NCBI RefSeq assembly: GCF_001280085.1 | Contig: NZ_LGED01000204.1 | Span: 1 to 64,000 of the forward strand | DNA from: Saccharothrix sp. NRRL B-16348 | GTDB lineage: Bacteria; Actinomycetota; Actinomycetes; Mycobacteriales; Pseudonocardiaceae | DNA length: 64,000 nucleotides | Reading direction: 5' to 3' | Shown: piece by piece, positions 15,234-24,136 of the stretch | Layout of the letters: each line of letters begins with the position of its first letter | How positions within the stretch are numbered: the first letter of the stretch is position 1 | Program-made: the position numbers and the translations under genes | Notes under the pieces: model-generated | Seen by the model: the letters and a program-made list of their open reading frames with translations, nothing else | Databases searched by the model: none | Told to the model about the DNA's origin: nothing

Positions 15234-16919
15234 TCACTCGCCGATGATCGGCTTCGCGGCCTTCGGCGGCTCCTCGATCAGGGGCTCGCCCTCCAGCCGC
15301 ACCTTGCGCTGGTGGTCCTTGCCGTCGCCGCCCTGGCCCGGGGCGCCCATCATCGGCGCGCCCATCATGCCCATGCCACCGGCACCGCCCGGACGTCCGC
15401 CGGCCGCGCCCGGAGCACCGGCGCCGGCCGCGCCGCCGCCCGCCGGACCGCCCGCCTGGCCGAGCACGCCGGACGCGCCACCGGCCTGGAGGGTGGGCGC
15501 ACCGGCGCCACCGCCACCGGAACCGCCGGCGAAGCCACCGCCACCGCCGCCACCACCGGCGAAGCCACCGCCACCGCCACCGATACCGGCGCCGGCACCA
15601 CCACCGACACCACCGGCGCTACCGCCGGTGGGCAGGTCGACCGGGCGGACCGGAGGCACGGTCGGCACCGTCGGCACGGACGTGGAACCGCTGCCCGTCG
15701 CGTACGTCGTGTCGTTGAACGAAGGCGGCGCGGGCACCCGGCCGGCGCCCGTGCCGGAACCGCCCGGCACCCACCGACCCGGCTCCCAGTGGCCACCGCC
15801 GCCGGAACCGCCGGAACCGGACCCACCCGAGCCGGAACCGCCGGAACCGCCGCCGACCGAAGGCGGACGGCTGACCACGGGACCGCTCGGACCACCGGGG
15901 TAGGCACGACCCGGCTCGGTCGAACCCGTGCCCGGCCCGTAACCCGTGCCGACCTGCGGCGGCGCGCTCACCACGGGCCCGACCGGGCTCGGACCGCCGG
16001 CCGGGATGGTCGACGCACCGCCGCCACCGCTGCCGCCGGGGTTGTTCGTGTACCGCTCGTTCGCGGCCCGGTCCATGTCGGCGAGCCGCCGCTCGTCGAG
16101 CCCCAGCCCGCCTTGCGACAACCGGGGCCCCGAGCCGCCACCGCCGCTGCCGCCCTTGTTGGACGACGTCATCGCGGTGATCGCCTGCAGGATCTGCTTG
16201 GCGGTCTGGGCGATCTGGGCGACCGACTTGATCAGGTCGATCAGCTTCTTGAGCGAGTTGCCGAGCTTCTGCAGGAAGTCGGCGAGCTTCTTGGCGTAGT
16301 TGCACGCCATCTGCACGATGTCCGCGATCGCCGCGCCCATGGCCGCGCCGAAGGTCAGGAACGACGCCGCCAACCACTGGATGATCTTCATGACCATCTC
16401 GGACACGGCCTGGCTGATCAGGTCCATGATGGTCTTGCGCACTGTCGCCACCAGCTCGCCCGCGCCCTTGGCGGCGCGCGAGATGCCCTGCGTGGCCTTG
16501 GACAGCGTCTCCAGGCCGGCCGCGTGCCGCTTGCTCGCCGCCCGGTACCCGTCGGCGGAACGGCCGCGCCACGTCCGGGTCTCCTCGACCGACGTGCGCC
16601 GGTAGTCGGCGACGATGCCCTCGATCTGCTTGGCCGCGGACGCCCAGCTGTCGGACATCTTCTGGATCGCCTGCGGGTCGCCGAGCAGCGCGTCGAACGG
16701 CTCGCGCAGGAAGTCGACGTGCTGCATGGCCCAGCTGAAACCGGCGGACAGGAAGCCCGACAACGGGTTGCTGGCCATGCCGACGATGCCCATGGCGGTG
16801 TTCGCCATGCCGAGACCGGCCTGGACCCAGTCGCCGCGCTCGACCGCCGCGACGGTGCCCTGCACGTCGCTGATCAAGTGCGAGGGGTCACGGCCCTGGG
16901 TGGTGGCTTGCCCGCTCAT
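15234..16919 (-). CDS. Large WXG-type, Gly/Pro-rich type VII secretion substrate
   Basis: 561 residues. Residues about 1-250 are helical with a WxG turn (TWRGRSADGYRAAS, Trp near 115) followed by a hydrophobic helical stretch (VMKIIQWLAASFLTFGAAMGAAIADIVQMA). From about 260 the protein is low-complexity Gly/Ser/Pro repeat (GSGGSGSGG, GGGGFAGG) and ends in a charged conserved-looking tail (EPPKAAKPIIGE). It has no signal peptide. This is the layout of PPE-like or large WXG proteins in Pseudonocardiaceae. The ATG overlaps the upstream EspC-like stop codon (ATGA). The G+C-rich repeats make internal length variation likely. Confidence 0.8.
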   Translation of the reverse strand: MSGQATTQGRDPSHLISDVQGTVAAVERGDWVQAGLGMANTAMGIVGMASNPLSGFLSAGFSWAMQHVDFLREPFDALLGDPQAIQKMSDSWASAAKQIEGIVADYRRTSVEETRTWRGRSADGYRAASKRHAAGLETLSKATQGISRAAKGAGELVATVRKTIMDLISQAVSEMVMKIIQWLAASFLTFGAAMGAAIADIVQMACNYAKKLADFLQKLGNSLKKLIDLIKSVAQIAQTAKQILQAITAMTSSNKGGSGGGGSGPRLSQGGLGLDERRLADMDRAANERYTNNPGGSGGGGASTIPAGGPSPVGPVVSAPPQVGTGYGPGTGSTEPGRAYPGGPSGPVVSRPPSVGGGSGGSGSGGSGSGGSGGGGHWEPGRWVPGGSGTGAGRVPAPPSFNDTTYATGSGSTSVPTVPTVPPVRPVDLPTGGSAGGVGGGAGAGIGGGGGGFAGGGGGGGGFAGGSGGGGAGAPTLQAGGASGVLGQAGGPAGGGAAGAGAPGAAGGRPGGAGGMGMMGAPMMGAPGQGGDGKDHQRKVRLEGEPLIEEPPKAAKPIIGE

Positions 16920-17230
16920 CCCCGTGCCTTTCCGGTGAAGCCGAACGCGTTGTCGAGGTCGACGTTCTCGTAGAGGTCGGCGACCTCCTTGAGGCCCTGG
17001 CACATGTCGGCGACGGTCTCCGTCGCCTGGCCGAGGATGTCCTGGGACGAGCCGGCCGCCTTGAGCAGGAACTGCGCCAGGAACGAGCCGAACACGCCGA
17101 AGGCGTCGGTCGACAGCGACGGGTCAGCGGTGTTGGTGGCCGAGAGCATCCGCTGCGTCAGCTGGTCGACCGTGCCAGCGTGCGCCCGGATCTCCTCCGG
17201 GTTCACGTTGAACGAGTCGAACATGGTCAT
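16916..17230 (-). CDS. EspC-like (DUF2580) type VII secretion target
   Basis: 104 residues, helical, beginning FNVNPEEIRAHAGTVDQLTQRM like the EspC/DUF2580 family. The tail carries YENVD at 87-91, matching the type VII export motif YxxxD/E. AGGGGG precedes the start; an ATG two codons later (17224) is equally possible. The stop overlaps the start of the WXG-type gene, and the two probably form an exported pair, as EspC-like proteins often do with a larger partner. No secretion machinery gene (eccB, eccD, mycP) is present in the window. Confidence 0.85.
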   Translation of the reverse strand: MTMFDSFNVNPEEIRAHAGTVDQLTQRMLSATNTADPSLSTDAFGVFGSFLAQFLLKAAGSSQDILGQATETVADMCQGLKEVADLYENVDLDNAFGFTGKARG

Positions 17231-17241
17231 CTACCCCCTGC

Positions 17242-17685
17242 TCAGGCCATGACATCGGGTGGGTTGGTGAAGTAGTCGTCATCGGGCCTGGTGTCTCGAC
17301 GCTGGATCTCGGGCTCCGGTTCCACGGCGTCCGTGCCGTCACCCGAATAGCCGTTGGGCATCTTCGCCTTCACGAACTCCAGCGCGGGGCTGTCACCGAC
17401 GAACTCCGTCATGATCTCGACGACCTTGCCCGCCGCGGCGCGCTGCGCCTGGGCGACGGCGGTCATGATCGCGCCGGAGATCCGCTCGGGGTCCTCGCCG
17501 CGCAACTGCGGGCGCAGGATCAGGTCGGTCAGCGCGCCCGAGGCGTTGACCGTGACCGTGATCAGGCCGTCCGGCGACGTCGCGCTACCGCCGACGCCAC
17601 CGAGCTGCGACTCGGCCTGGGCGGCGTTCCGCTTGGCCTGCTCGATCTTCTCTCCGTACTGCGCGAGCCACTGGTCCGGCTCCAT
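17242..17685 (-). CDS. YbaB/EbfC-family protein, first gene of type VII substrate operon
   Basis: 147 residues. Residues about 1-100 match the YbaB/EbfC nucleoid-associated fold: a long N-terminal helix (WLAQYGEKIEQAKRNAAQAESQL), strands GLITVTVNASGALTDLIL and a helix ISGAIMTAVAQAQRAA. An acidic, disordered tail follows. ATG 17685 was chosen because GAGGGG sits five bases upstream; GTG 17691 overlaps that site. YbaB-like genes commonly lead EspC/WXG cassettes in Pseudonocardiaceae and mycobacteria (the EspL-like role), so a chaperone or assembly role is more likely here than nucleoid structure. Confidence 0.8.
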   Translation of the reverse strand: MEPDQWLAQYGEKIEQAKRNAAQAESQLGGVGGSATSPDGLITVTVNASGALTDLILRPQLRGEDPERISGAIMTAVAQAQRAAAGKVVEIMTEFVGDSPALEFVKAKMPNGYSGDGTDAVEPEPEIQRRDTRPDDDYFTNPPDVMA

Positions 17686-17880
17686 GTTCACCCCTCACGG
17701 CAACGGGGCTTGCGGCCCTACTGCGCAATTCGACCCGTCGACACTCGATTCGGTTCCCGGCGACGTATCGTTTCACCGAAACGTGATTTCTTCGGCACAC
17801 ACCCGCCGGATACCGCCGTTCGGCCTATTCTGTGAATTGTTTACTTGCCGTTCTGTTGGGTTTTCGCAACACTTCGTAGC

Positions 17881-18141
17881 ATGAGTCCGGTGCGCCGGGG
17901 CCCCGGGCAACCGATCCACAACCGGATCGGGGTGCTCCGGGTCGAACGGGGTTTGACCAGGGCGGGGTTGGCCGAGGCGGTGGAGGTCAACCCCCAGACG
18001 ATCGGCGCGTTGGAGCGGGGCGACCACTACCCGAGCCTCGACCTCGCGCTGCGGATCTGCGACGTGTTCGGCCTGCCGGTCGAGGCGGTGTTCAGCCGCA
18101 CGCCGTTCAAGCCGTTGTCCACCCAGGTCTACGGCTCGTAG
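17881..18141 (+). CDS. XRE-family helix-turn-helix regulator
   Basis: 86 residues, nearly all one Cro/C1-type DNA-binding domain: NRIGVLRVERGLTRAGLAEAVEVNPQTIGALERGDHYPSLDLALRICDVFGLPVEAVF, of the short YgzD/MerR-unlike class often next to ABC or membrane genes. ATG 17881 starts the domain; the reading frame is open upstream but out of character. It is 56 bases before an ABC transporter operon on the same strand and may regulate it, although a PadR gene follows the operon as well. Divergent from the YbaB operon, with 195 bases between; nothing distinct seen there except an A+T-rich patch at 17830-17880. Confidence 0.85.
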   Translation: MSPVRRGPGQPIHNRIGVLRVERGLTRAGLAEAVEVNPQTIGALERGDHYPSLDLALRICDVFGLPVEAVFSRTPFKPLSTQVYGS

Positions 18142-18197
18142 GTCCACGGCTGGTAGGTCTGGGGCGGGCACGACCGGTCACGACAGGAGGAGAGCAC

Positions 18198-19109
18198 GTG
18201 GCACAGGGAGTGCTGGAGGTCGACCGGGTCTCCAAGCGCTACGGGGAGGTCGTCGCGCTCGACGCGATGACCTTCGACGTGCGGGCGGGCGAGCTGTTCG
18301 GGTTCGTCGGCAGCAACGGCGCGGGCAAGACCACCGCGATGCGCATCGCGCTCGGCGTGCTGGCCGCCGACTCGGGCGAGGTCCGGTGGAACGGCGAGCC
18401 GATCACGTTCGAGACCCGCCGCCGGATCGGCTACATGCCCGAGGAACGCGGGCTCTACCCCAAGATGAAGGTGCTCGACCAGCTCGTCTACCTGGCCGAG
18501 CTGCACGGCATGTCGACCAACGCGGCGCACCGCTCGGCGGACACCTGGATCGCCCGGCTCGGCCTGCGCGACCGCCGTGACGACGAGGTGCAGAAGCTCA
18601 GCCTCGGCAACCAGCAACGGGTGCAGCTGGCCGCGGCGCTGGTGCACGACCCGGACGTGCTGGTGCTGGACGAGCCGTTCTCCGGCCTGGACCCGGTCGC
18701 GGTGGACGTGATGAGCAACGTGCTGCGCGAGAAGGCGGCGAGCGGCGTGCCGGTGGTGTTCTCCAGCCACCAACTGGACCTGGTGGAGCGGTTGTGCGAC
18801 CGGGTCGGCATCGTGCGCAGCGGCACGCTGGTGGCGTCCGGTTCGGTGGACGAGCTGCGCGCCGGCGGCGAGTCGAAGCTCGTGGTGGACGCCCCGCTGG
18901 CGCCGCCGGGCTGGGCCGACCACCTGCCGGGCGTGCGCTCGGCGCACACGTCGACCGGCCGCACGGTCCTGGAGGTCACGTCGGACGTGGACGACCAGGC
19001 GGTGTTGCACGCCGCCCTGGGCACGGGGCCGGTGCACGAGTTCTCCCGGCAGCGGCCGTCGCTGACCGAGTTGTTCCGCAGCGTGGTGACCGAGGAGTCC
19101 GCCGCATGA
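18198..19109 (+). CDS. ABC exporter ATP-binding protein (NatA-like)
   Basis: 303 residues. It powers the membrane partner encoded immediately downstream. Walker A GSNGAGKTT (about 38-46), signature LSLGNQQRVQ (near 134), Walker B DVLVLDEPFSGLDP and the H-loop VVFSSHQ are intact. The C-terminal 75 residues carry the DUF4162-like domain common in Na+/drug export ATPases of this class. A GTG start with AGGAGG nine bases upstream was chosen. The stop overlaps the permease start (ATGA). Confidence 0.9.
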   Translation: MAQGVLEVDRVSKRYGEVVALDAMTFDVRAGELFGFVGSNGAGKTTAMRIALGVLAADSGEVRWNGEPITFETRRRIGYMPEERGLYPKMKVLDQLVYLAELHGMSTNAAHRSADTWIARLGLRDRRDDEVQKLSLGNQQRVQLAAALVHDPDVLVLDEPFSGLDPVAVDVMSNVLREKAASGVPVVFSSHQLDLVERLCDRVGIVRSGTLVASGSVDELRAGGESKLVVDAPLAPPGWADHLPGVRSAHTSTGRTVLEVTSDVDDQAVLHAALGTGPVHEFSRQRPSLTELFRSVVTEESAA

Positions 19110-20302
19110 ACAGCCTCACCCCCGGTCGGGCGGTGTTCCTGGTCTCGCGCCGGGAGTTCCTGGGCAAGGTGCGCACGAAGTCGTTCGTCTGGGGCACGGT
19201 GGTGATCGTCGCCGTGATAGCGGGGTACGTGCTGCTGCAGGCCGTGCTGTTCGACGACGCCGGTCGCGACCGGGTCGCGCTGAGCGGTCAGGCGACCGTG
19301 CTCGCGGAGCCGTTGAAGCAGACCGCCCGCTCGTTCGGCCGTGAGGTGGAGACGGTCGACGTGACCGACGTGGCGGCGGCCGAGGAGCAGGTGCGCTCGG
19401 GCGACGTGGACGCGCTGATCACCGGCGCGTCGGACGACCTGCGCGTGCTGGTGAAGGAGTCGCTCGGCGACTCGCTGCGCAACTCGATCGACCTGCTGGT
19501 CAAGCAGCAGGTGTTGGACGCGCACTTCGCCGAGGCGGGCGTCGACCCGGCCGAGGTGGCGCGCAACGTCGAACGCGCGGGCGTCGACGTGGTGGCGTTG
19601 GAGCCGCCGGACGGCCAACAGGGCGAGCGGCTGGCGATCGGCCTGGTGATCGCGGGGTTGCTCTACTACTCGCTGCTGGTCTACGGGGCGATGGTCGCGC
19701 AGGGCGTGGTGGAGGAGAAGTCCAGCCGGGTGGTGGAGATCCTGCTGGCGACGCTGCGGCCGTGGCAGCTGCTGCTGGGCAAGGTCGTGGGGCTCGGCGC
19801 GGTGGGGTTGCTGCAACTGGTCGTGATCGGCGGCATCGGGCTGGTGCTGACGTCGCTGTCCGGCGTGGTCGACGTCACGGGCGTGGCGGGCGGCGCGCTG
19901 GCCACCGGCGTGCTCTGGTACGTGCTCGGCTTCTTCTTGTACGCCACCGTTTTCGCCGCCGCCGCGTCGTTGGTGTCGCGGCAGGAGGAGCTGCAGCCGG
20001 TGCTGCTGCCGATCAGCATGTCGATCGTGGTGGCGTTCATGCTGGGCATCAACTTCATGATCACCGACCCGACCGGCACGGTGGCGACGGTGCTGTCGCT
20101 GCTGCCGCCGTTCGCGCCGATCATGATGCCGGGCCGGATGGCGATGGGCGTCGCGCCGACGTGGCAGGTGCTGCTGGCGATCGTGCTCGCGCTGGCCGCG
20201 ATCGCGGCGATCACGTGGCTGGGCGGCAAGGTGTACTCGAACGCGGTGCTGCGCACGGGCGCTCGCGTGCGTCTGCGGGACGTGCTGCGCCAGGCCCGAT
20301 AG
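19106..20302 (+). CDS. ABC exporter permease (NatB-like)
   Basis: 398 residues of the ABC-2 family. One membrane helix lies near the N-terminus (WGTVVIVAVIAGYVLLQAVLF), then an extracellular domain of about 140 residues (VEEQVRSGDVDALITGA, LLVKQQVLDAHFAEAG), then five or six helices from about residue 175 (LAIGLVIAGLLYYSLLVYGAMVAQ, LLGKVVGLGAVGLLQLVVIG and others). VVEEKSSRVVEILLATLRPWQLLLGK is the family signature. With the ATPase upstream it probably exports sodium or a small drug-like compound. Confidence 0.9.
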   Translation: MNSLTPGRAVFLVSRREFLGKVRTKSFVWGTVVIVAVIAGYVLLQAVLFDDAGRDRVALSGQATVLAEPLKQTARSFGREVETVDVTDVAAAEEQVRSGDVDALITGASDDLRVLVKESLGDSLRNSIDLLVKQQVLDAHFAEAGVDPAEVARNVERAGVDVVALEPPDGQQGERLAIGLVIAGLLYYSLLVYGAMVAQGVVEEKSSRVVEILLATLRPWQLLLGKVVGLGAVGLLQLVVIGGIGLVLTSLSGVVDVTGVAGGALATGVLWYVLGFFLYATVFAAAASLVSRQEELQPVLLPISMSIVVAFMLGINFMITDPTGTVATVLSLLPPFAPIMMPGRMAMGVAPTWQVLLAIVLALAAIAAITWLGGKVYSNAVLRTGARVRLRDVLRQAR

Positions 20303-20304
20303 CC

Positions 20305-20327
20305 GATTTCGACTGGTAGATTTCGAC
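20305..20327 (+). promoter_or_regulatory. Direct repeat and -10 box before padR gene
   Basis: GATTTCGAC occurs at 20305-20313 and 20319-20327. The TAGATT within it (20317-20322) ends six bases before the PadR ATG, so a leaderless promoter is overlaid by the repeats, as expected for autoregulation. Confidence 0.45.
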
Positions 20328-20328
20328 C

Positions 20329-20898
20329 ATGCCACGTCGCGCGCTCGACAACCCGCTCGTGCTCGCGGTGCTGGGTCTCCTGCTGGAGCGCCCGGCGCAC
20401 CCGTACCAGGTGCTCACCGACCTGCGGGCCCGCGGCGGCAACCGGGCCGCCGCGATCAACCGGGGCACGCTGTACGACGTCGTCGAGGCGCTGGTCGCCG
20501 CCGGGTGGGTCGCGCCGCAGGGCACGGAGCGCACCGGCAACCGCCCGGAGCGGACCGTGTACGCCCTCACCGACGCCGGGCACGACGAGCTGGTGCGCCG
20601 GCTGGACAGCCAGGTCCGCACCCCACAACGGGAGTTCACCCAGTTCCTCGGCGCGGTCGCGCACCTCGGCGCCCTCGGTCCGATCGGCGCCGTCGAAGCC
20701 CTGACCGAACGCGGGCAGCGGCTGTCCGCCCGCATCGCCGCCGACGAGCGCGACCTGGCCGAGGTGCTGGCGGGCGGCGTGCCCCGGCTGCACGTCATCG
20801 AGACCGAGTACGCGCTGGGCCAGGCCCGCGCCGAACTGGCCTGGATCGACACGGTCGTGGACGAGATCCGCGCCGGCACCCTGATCTGGCCGACCTGA
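20329..20898 (+). CDS. PadR-family transcriptional regulator
   Basis: 189 residues. The N-terminal winged helix is typical PadR: LAVLGLLLERPAHPYQVLTDLRARGGNRAAAINRGTLYDVVEALVAAGWV, followed by RTVYALTDAGHDEL. The C-terminal helical part (about 100-185) is the dimerisation domain. It follows the ABC operon by 26 bases on the same strand. PadR regulators next to ABC exporters usually sense the exported drug, so control of 18198-20302 is likely. Confidence 0.85.
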   Translation: MPRRALDNPLVLAVLGLLLERPAHPYQVLTDLRARGGNRAAAINRGTLYDVVEALVAAGWVAPQGTERTGNRPERTVYALTDAGHDELVRRLDSQVRTPQREFTQFLGAVAHLGALGPIGAVEALTERGQRLSARIAADERDLAEVLAGGVPRLHVIETEYALGQARAELAWIDTVVDEIRAGTLIWPT

Positions 20899-20927
20899 CC
20901 GGCGAATCCCCTGCCCTGCCAACGACG

Positions 20928-20961
20928 AAGGCCCACACCGCCGATGCGGGGTGCGGGCCTT
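20928..20961. terminator. Terminator between padR and gltA
   Basis: AAGGCCC and GGGCCTT bracket an imperfect G+C-rich stem (20928-20961), 30 bases before the end of the convergent citrate synthase gene. It can serve both genes. Confidence 0.65.
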
Positions 20962-20992
20962 GGCCGTGGTGGGAACGTCAGCCGGGTGTGGC

Positions 20993-22306
20993 TCAGCGCT
21001 GGTCGAGCGGCACGAACGAGCGCTCCGGCGAGCCGACGTAGACCTGCCGCGGGCGGCCGATCTTGGTGGCCGGGTCGGAGATCATCTCGCGCCAGTGCGC
21101 GATCCAGCCGGGCAGCCGGCCCAGCGCGAACAGCACGGTGAAGAACTTCGTCGGGAAGCCCATCGCGCGGTAGATCAGGCCGGTGTAGAAGTCGACGTTC
21201 GGGTACAGCTTCCGCTCGACGAAGTAGTCGTCGGCGAGCGCGGTCTCCTCGAGCGCCTTCGCGATGTCGAGCAGCTCGTCGGACGCGCCCAGCTTGCCGA
21301 GGATCTCGTCGGCCGTCTTCTTGATGATCGCGGCGCGCGGGTCGTAGTTCTTGTAGACCCGGTGGCCGAAGCCCATCAGGCGGACGCCGTCCTCCTTGTT
21401 CTTGACCTTCTTCACGAACGCGTTGACGTCACCGCCCTCGCGCCGGATCTTCTCCAGCATCTCCAGCACCGCGGAGTTCGCGCCGCCGTGCAGCGGGCCG
21501 AACAACGCGTTGATGCCGGCCGAGATGGACGCGAACAGGTTCGCCTCGGACGAGCCGACCAGGCGCACGGTCGACGTGGAGCAGTTCTGCTCGTGGTCGG
21601 CGTGCAGCACGAACAGCAGGTCGAGCGCCCGCACCAGGTCGGGGTCGACGTCGTACGGCTCGGCCGGGAAGCCGAACGTCATGCGCAGGAAGTTGTCCAC
21701 CAGACCCAGGGAGTTGTCCGGGTACAGGAACGGCTGGCCGACGGACTTCTTGTAGGCGTACGCCGCGATGGTGGGCACCTTGGCCAGCAGGCGGATCGTG
21801 GAGATCTCGACCTGGTTGGCGTCGAAGGGGCTGAGGCTGTCCTGGTAGAACGTCGACAGCGCGGACACCGCCGAGGACAGCACGGGCATGGGGTGGGCGT
21901 CACGCGGGAAGCCGTCGAAGAACCGTTTCAGGTCCTCGTGCAGCAGCGTGTGCCGGTTGATCTTGGAGGAGAACTCCTCCAGCTGGGCCTGGGTCGGCAG
22001 CTCGCCGTAGATCAGCAGGTAGCTGACCTCGATGAAGTTCGACTTCTCGGCGAGCTGCTCGATCGGGTAGCCGCGGTAGCGCAGGATGCCGGCGTCACCG
22101 TCGATGTAGGTGATCTCGGAGGAACAGGACGCGGTGTTGACGAACCCGCTGTCCAGTGTGACCAGACCTGTTGTGGCCAGGAGCTTTCCGAGGTCGATAC
22201 CGGGCGCACCCTCGGTGGCCGGTACTACCTTCATCTCGTGCTCTCCGCCCGGATGGCGCAGCGCGACGGTACGGGTGTCGTTCGGCGCAGTCGTCGCGTC
22301 GGGCAT
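20993..22306 (-). CDS. gltA: Citrate synthase (type II, hexameric-like)
   Basis: 437 residues. It condenses oxaloacetate and acetyl-CoA into citrate. Catalytic residues are visible: HADHEQNCSTS (first His), FGPLHGGANSAVLEML (second His), [15 protein letters not shown] and VDFYTGLIYRAMG (catalytic Asp). The N-terminal extension with ITYIDGDAGILRYRGYPIEQLAE is that of long Gram-negative and actinobacterial enzymes. A second, shorter citrate synthase lies at 46267-47379. The 268-base upstream gap contains an inverted repeat near 22449-22469 (CACAC...GTGTG) and a TAGCGT box near 22430, and otherwise nothing recognised. Confidence 0.95.
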   Translation of the reverse strand: MPDATTAPNDTRTVALRHPGGEHEMKVVPATEGAPGIDLGKLLATTGLVTLDSGFVNTASCSSEITYIDGDAGILRYRGYPIEQLAEKSNFIEVSYLLIYGELPTQAQLEEFSSKINRHTLLHEDLKRFFDGFPRDAHPMPVLSSAVSALSTFYQDSLSPFDANQVEISTIRLLAKVPTIAAYAYKKSVGQPFLYPDNSLGLVDNFLRMTFGFPAEPYDVDPDLVRALDLLFVLHADHEQNCSTSTVRLVGSSEANLFASISAGINALFGPLHGGANSAVLEMLEKIRREGGDVNAFVKKVKNKEDGVRLMGFGHRVYKNYDPRAAIIKKTADEILGKLGASDELLDIAKALEETALADDYFVERKLYPNVDFYTGLIYRAMGFPTKFFTVLFALGRLPGWIAHWREMISDPATKIGRPRQVYVGSPERSFVPLDQR

Positions 22307-22574
22307 GCAGAGTCCCTCTCACGCTAGGGCGGGGTGGCTCATGTGCGGGTCTCGCACGCACGCGCGGGCGTGGGATCGCCCCGCACCGCAGCACCACCCC
22401 GTTGGGGTCCTGTCAGTTCTCCCACGCTAGTCAGAGGACGACCCTCCACACAGTCGCGGTGTGAACCGATTCTGTGAGATGGGACCGGCATCACATCCGG
22501 ATGCATGGGTGGCTAGCGTGCATCCACCACGGTAGCCCTTCGGGGCTGTTTCTCCATCTCACGCGGGGTGAGAG

Positions 22575-23513
22575 CTAGGTCATCTCCAGCTCGCGTTTGA
22601 AGGGCGGCTCGGCGCCCGCGCGGGAGCACGTGACGGCCGCCGCGGCGCCCGCGTAGGCCAGCGCCGCACCCCACCCGCCGGCGTCCAGACCTCGGACAGC
22701 CTCGACGGACAGCGCGTCGTGGTCGTGCAGCCAGGCGAGCAGCGCGCCCTGCACGGTGTCGCCCGCGCCGATGGTGTCGACCACGTCCACGGGCGTGGGT
22801 GGGACGCGGATCACGTCGCCCGCGGCGGTCAGCACGGCCAGCCCGTCGCCACCGCGCGTGAGCACGACGGCGGCCGGGCCCGCGCCCTGCCAGTCGCGCA
22901 CGACCTCCAGCACGTCGTCCTCGGGCGCGTCCTCCGGCAGGTCGGCCAGCCACCGCGCGTCCTCGACGGAGACCTTCAGCAGGCCCACGTGCGGCAGCCA
23001 CGAGTCGTACCGGTCGCGGTAGGCCATCGGGTCGTGGATGAGGCCCGCGCGGATGTTCGGGTCGAGCACGGTGAGCGCGCCGCGTTCGGCCTCGCGCCAC
23101 AGCACGCGCTCGTACGTGCTCGCGCCCGGCTCCAGCACCATGGACAGCGTGCCGAAGGACACCGCCCGCGTGCCGGCGGGCAGCGGCCCCGGATCGGTCA
23201 CCTGGCGGTCCGCCGTGCCCTCGACGTAGAACGAGTAGCGCGCCGAGCCGTCGTCGGCCAGCCCGACCACGGCCAGCGTCGTCGGCTGGTCGCCGCGCTG
23301 GACCAGGTCGGTGCGCACGGCGGAGGCGTGCAGCCGTTCGATCAGCCGGTCGCCGAACAGGTCGGTCGACACCCGCGACAGGAAGCTCACCGGCGCTTCG
23401 AGGCGTCCGGCGGCCACGGCCACGTTGTACGGCCCGCCGCCCAGCCGCGGCGCGAGGGCGCCCTCGGGCGTGGGCACCAGGTCGACCAGCGCCTCACCTG
23501 CAACGACGATCAC
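22575..23513 (-). CDS. PfkB-family carbohydrate kinase (fructokinase-like)
   Basis: 312 residues. Starts with MIVVAGEALVDLVPTPEG and contains GGGPYNVAVAAGRLEAPVSFLS (PfkB signature 1) and DVVDTIGAGDTVQGALLAWL (signature 2, with catalytic Asp of GAGD). The sugar is probably fructose or a related ketose; the exact substrate is not clear. Its start overlaps the stop of the upstream TetR gene by four bases, so the two form an operon. No glycosidase or sugar transporter is next to it. Confidence 0.85.
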   Translation of the reverse strand: MIVVAGEALVDLVPTPEGALAPRLGGGPYNVAVAAGRLEAPVSFLSRVSTDLFGDRLIERLHASAVRTDLVQRGDQPTTLAVVGLADDGSARYSFYVEGTADRQVTDPGPLPAGTRAVSFGTLSMVLEPGASTYERVLWREAERGALTVLDPNIRAGLIHDPMAYRDRYDSWLPHVGLLKVSVEDARWLADLPEDAPEDDVLEVVRDWQGAGPAAVVLTRGGDGLAVLTAAGDVIRVPPTPVDVVDTIGAGDTVQGALLAWLHDHDALSVEAVRGLDAGGWGAALAYAGAAAAVTCSRAGAEPPFKRELEMT

Positions 23514-24124
23514 GACTGGCTCCGTTCTCTCCGCAACCCGTCCAGCAGCAGTTCACCCAGCGCGGTGAACGCCTCGGCGTCCGACACACCCGCCCGCCGG
23601 GTCAGCACACCGGTCTGGATGCCCTCGATGAGCAGCCCGGCCATCTCGGCGATCAGGGTCGCGTGCACGTCCCGGAACACCCCGTCGCGGACACCCTCCT
23701 GGATGAACTCGCGGATCCGCTCGGCCGCGGCGCGGGCGTTGCGCTCGTAGGTGCTGCGCGTGGGGGCGAACGCGGACACGTCCGCGATGAACTGGGCCGA
23801 CGCCCGCCGCAACTCCTCCGCGGCGCCCGCGAGGTACGTGCCGACGCGTGCGCGGACGTCCTTGATGTCGGCGATGCGCTGCTCGATCCGCTCGGCCGCG
23901 CCCTTGAAGTACCGGCCGACGACCTTGACCGCCAGCTGCTCCTTGCTCGCGGCCAGCGCGTAGAGCGTGGACTTGGAGCAGTGCAGGCGCGCGGCGAGGT
24001 CGTCGAGCGTGAAGTGCGCGAAGCCCTCGGCGAGGACGAGCGCTTCCAGCCTGCCCAGCAGCTCGACCTGCCTGGGCGTCGGCGGTCGGCGCACGATCGA
24101 GGTCATAGGCGGCAACTCTGTCAC
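23510..24124 (-). CDS. TetR-family regulator (acyl-CoA or sugar-kinase locus)
   Basis: 204 residues with an N-terminal TetR DNA-binding domain: ALVLAEGFAHFTLDDLAARLHCSKSTLYALAASKEQLAVKVV (about 27-68). The helical C-terminal domain has a TetR_C-type pattern. GTG 24124 is used; ATG 24106 is an alternative. Divergent from the acyl-CoA dehydrogenase gene, with two identical CAGTACTG palindromes exactly 20 bp apart between them, so it likely controls both that gene and its own operon with the kinase. Confidence 0.85.
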   Translation of the reverse strand: MTELPPMTSIVRRPPTPRQVELLGRLEALVLAEGFAHFTLDDLAARLHCSKSTLYALAASKEQLAVKVVGRYFKGAAERIEQRIADIKDVRARVGTYLAGAAEELRRASAQFIADVSAFAPTRSTYERNARAAAERIREFIQEGVRDGVFRDVHATLIAEMAGLLIEGIQTGVLTRRAGVSDAEAFTALGELLLDGLRRERSQS

Positions 24125-24136
24125 AGTGCCTGGCTC

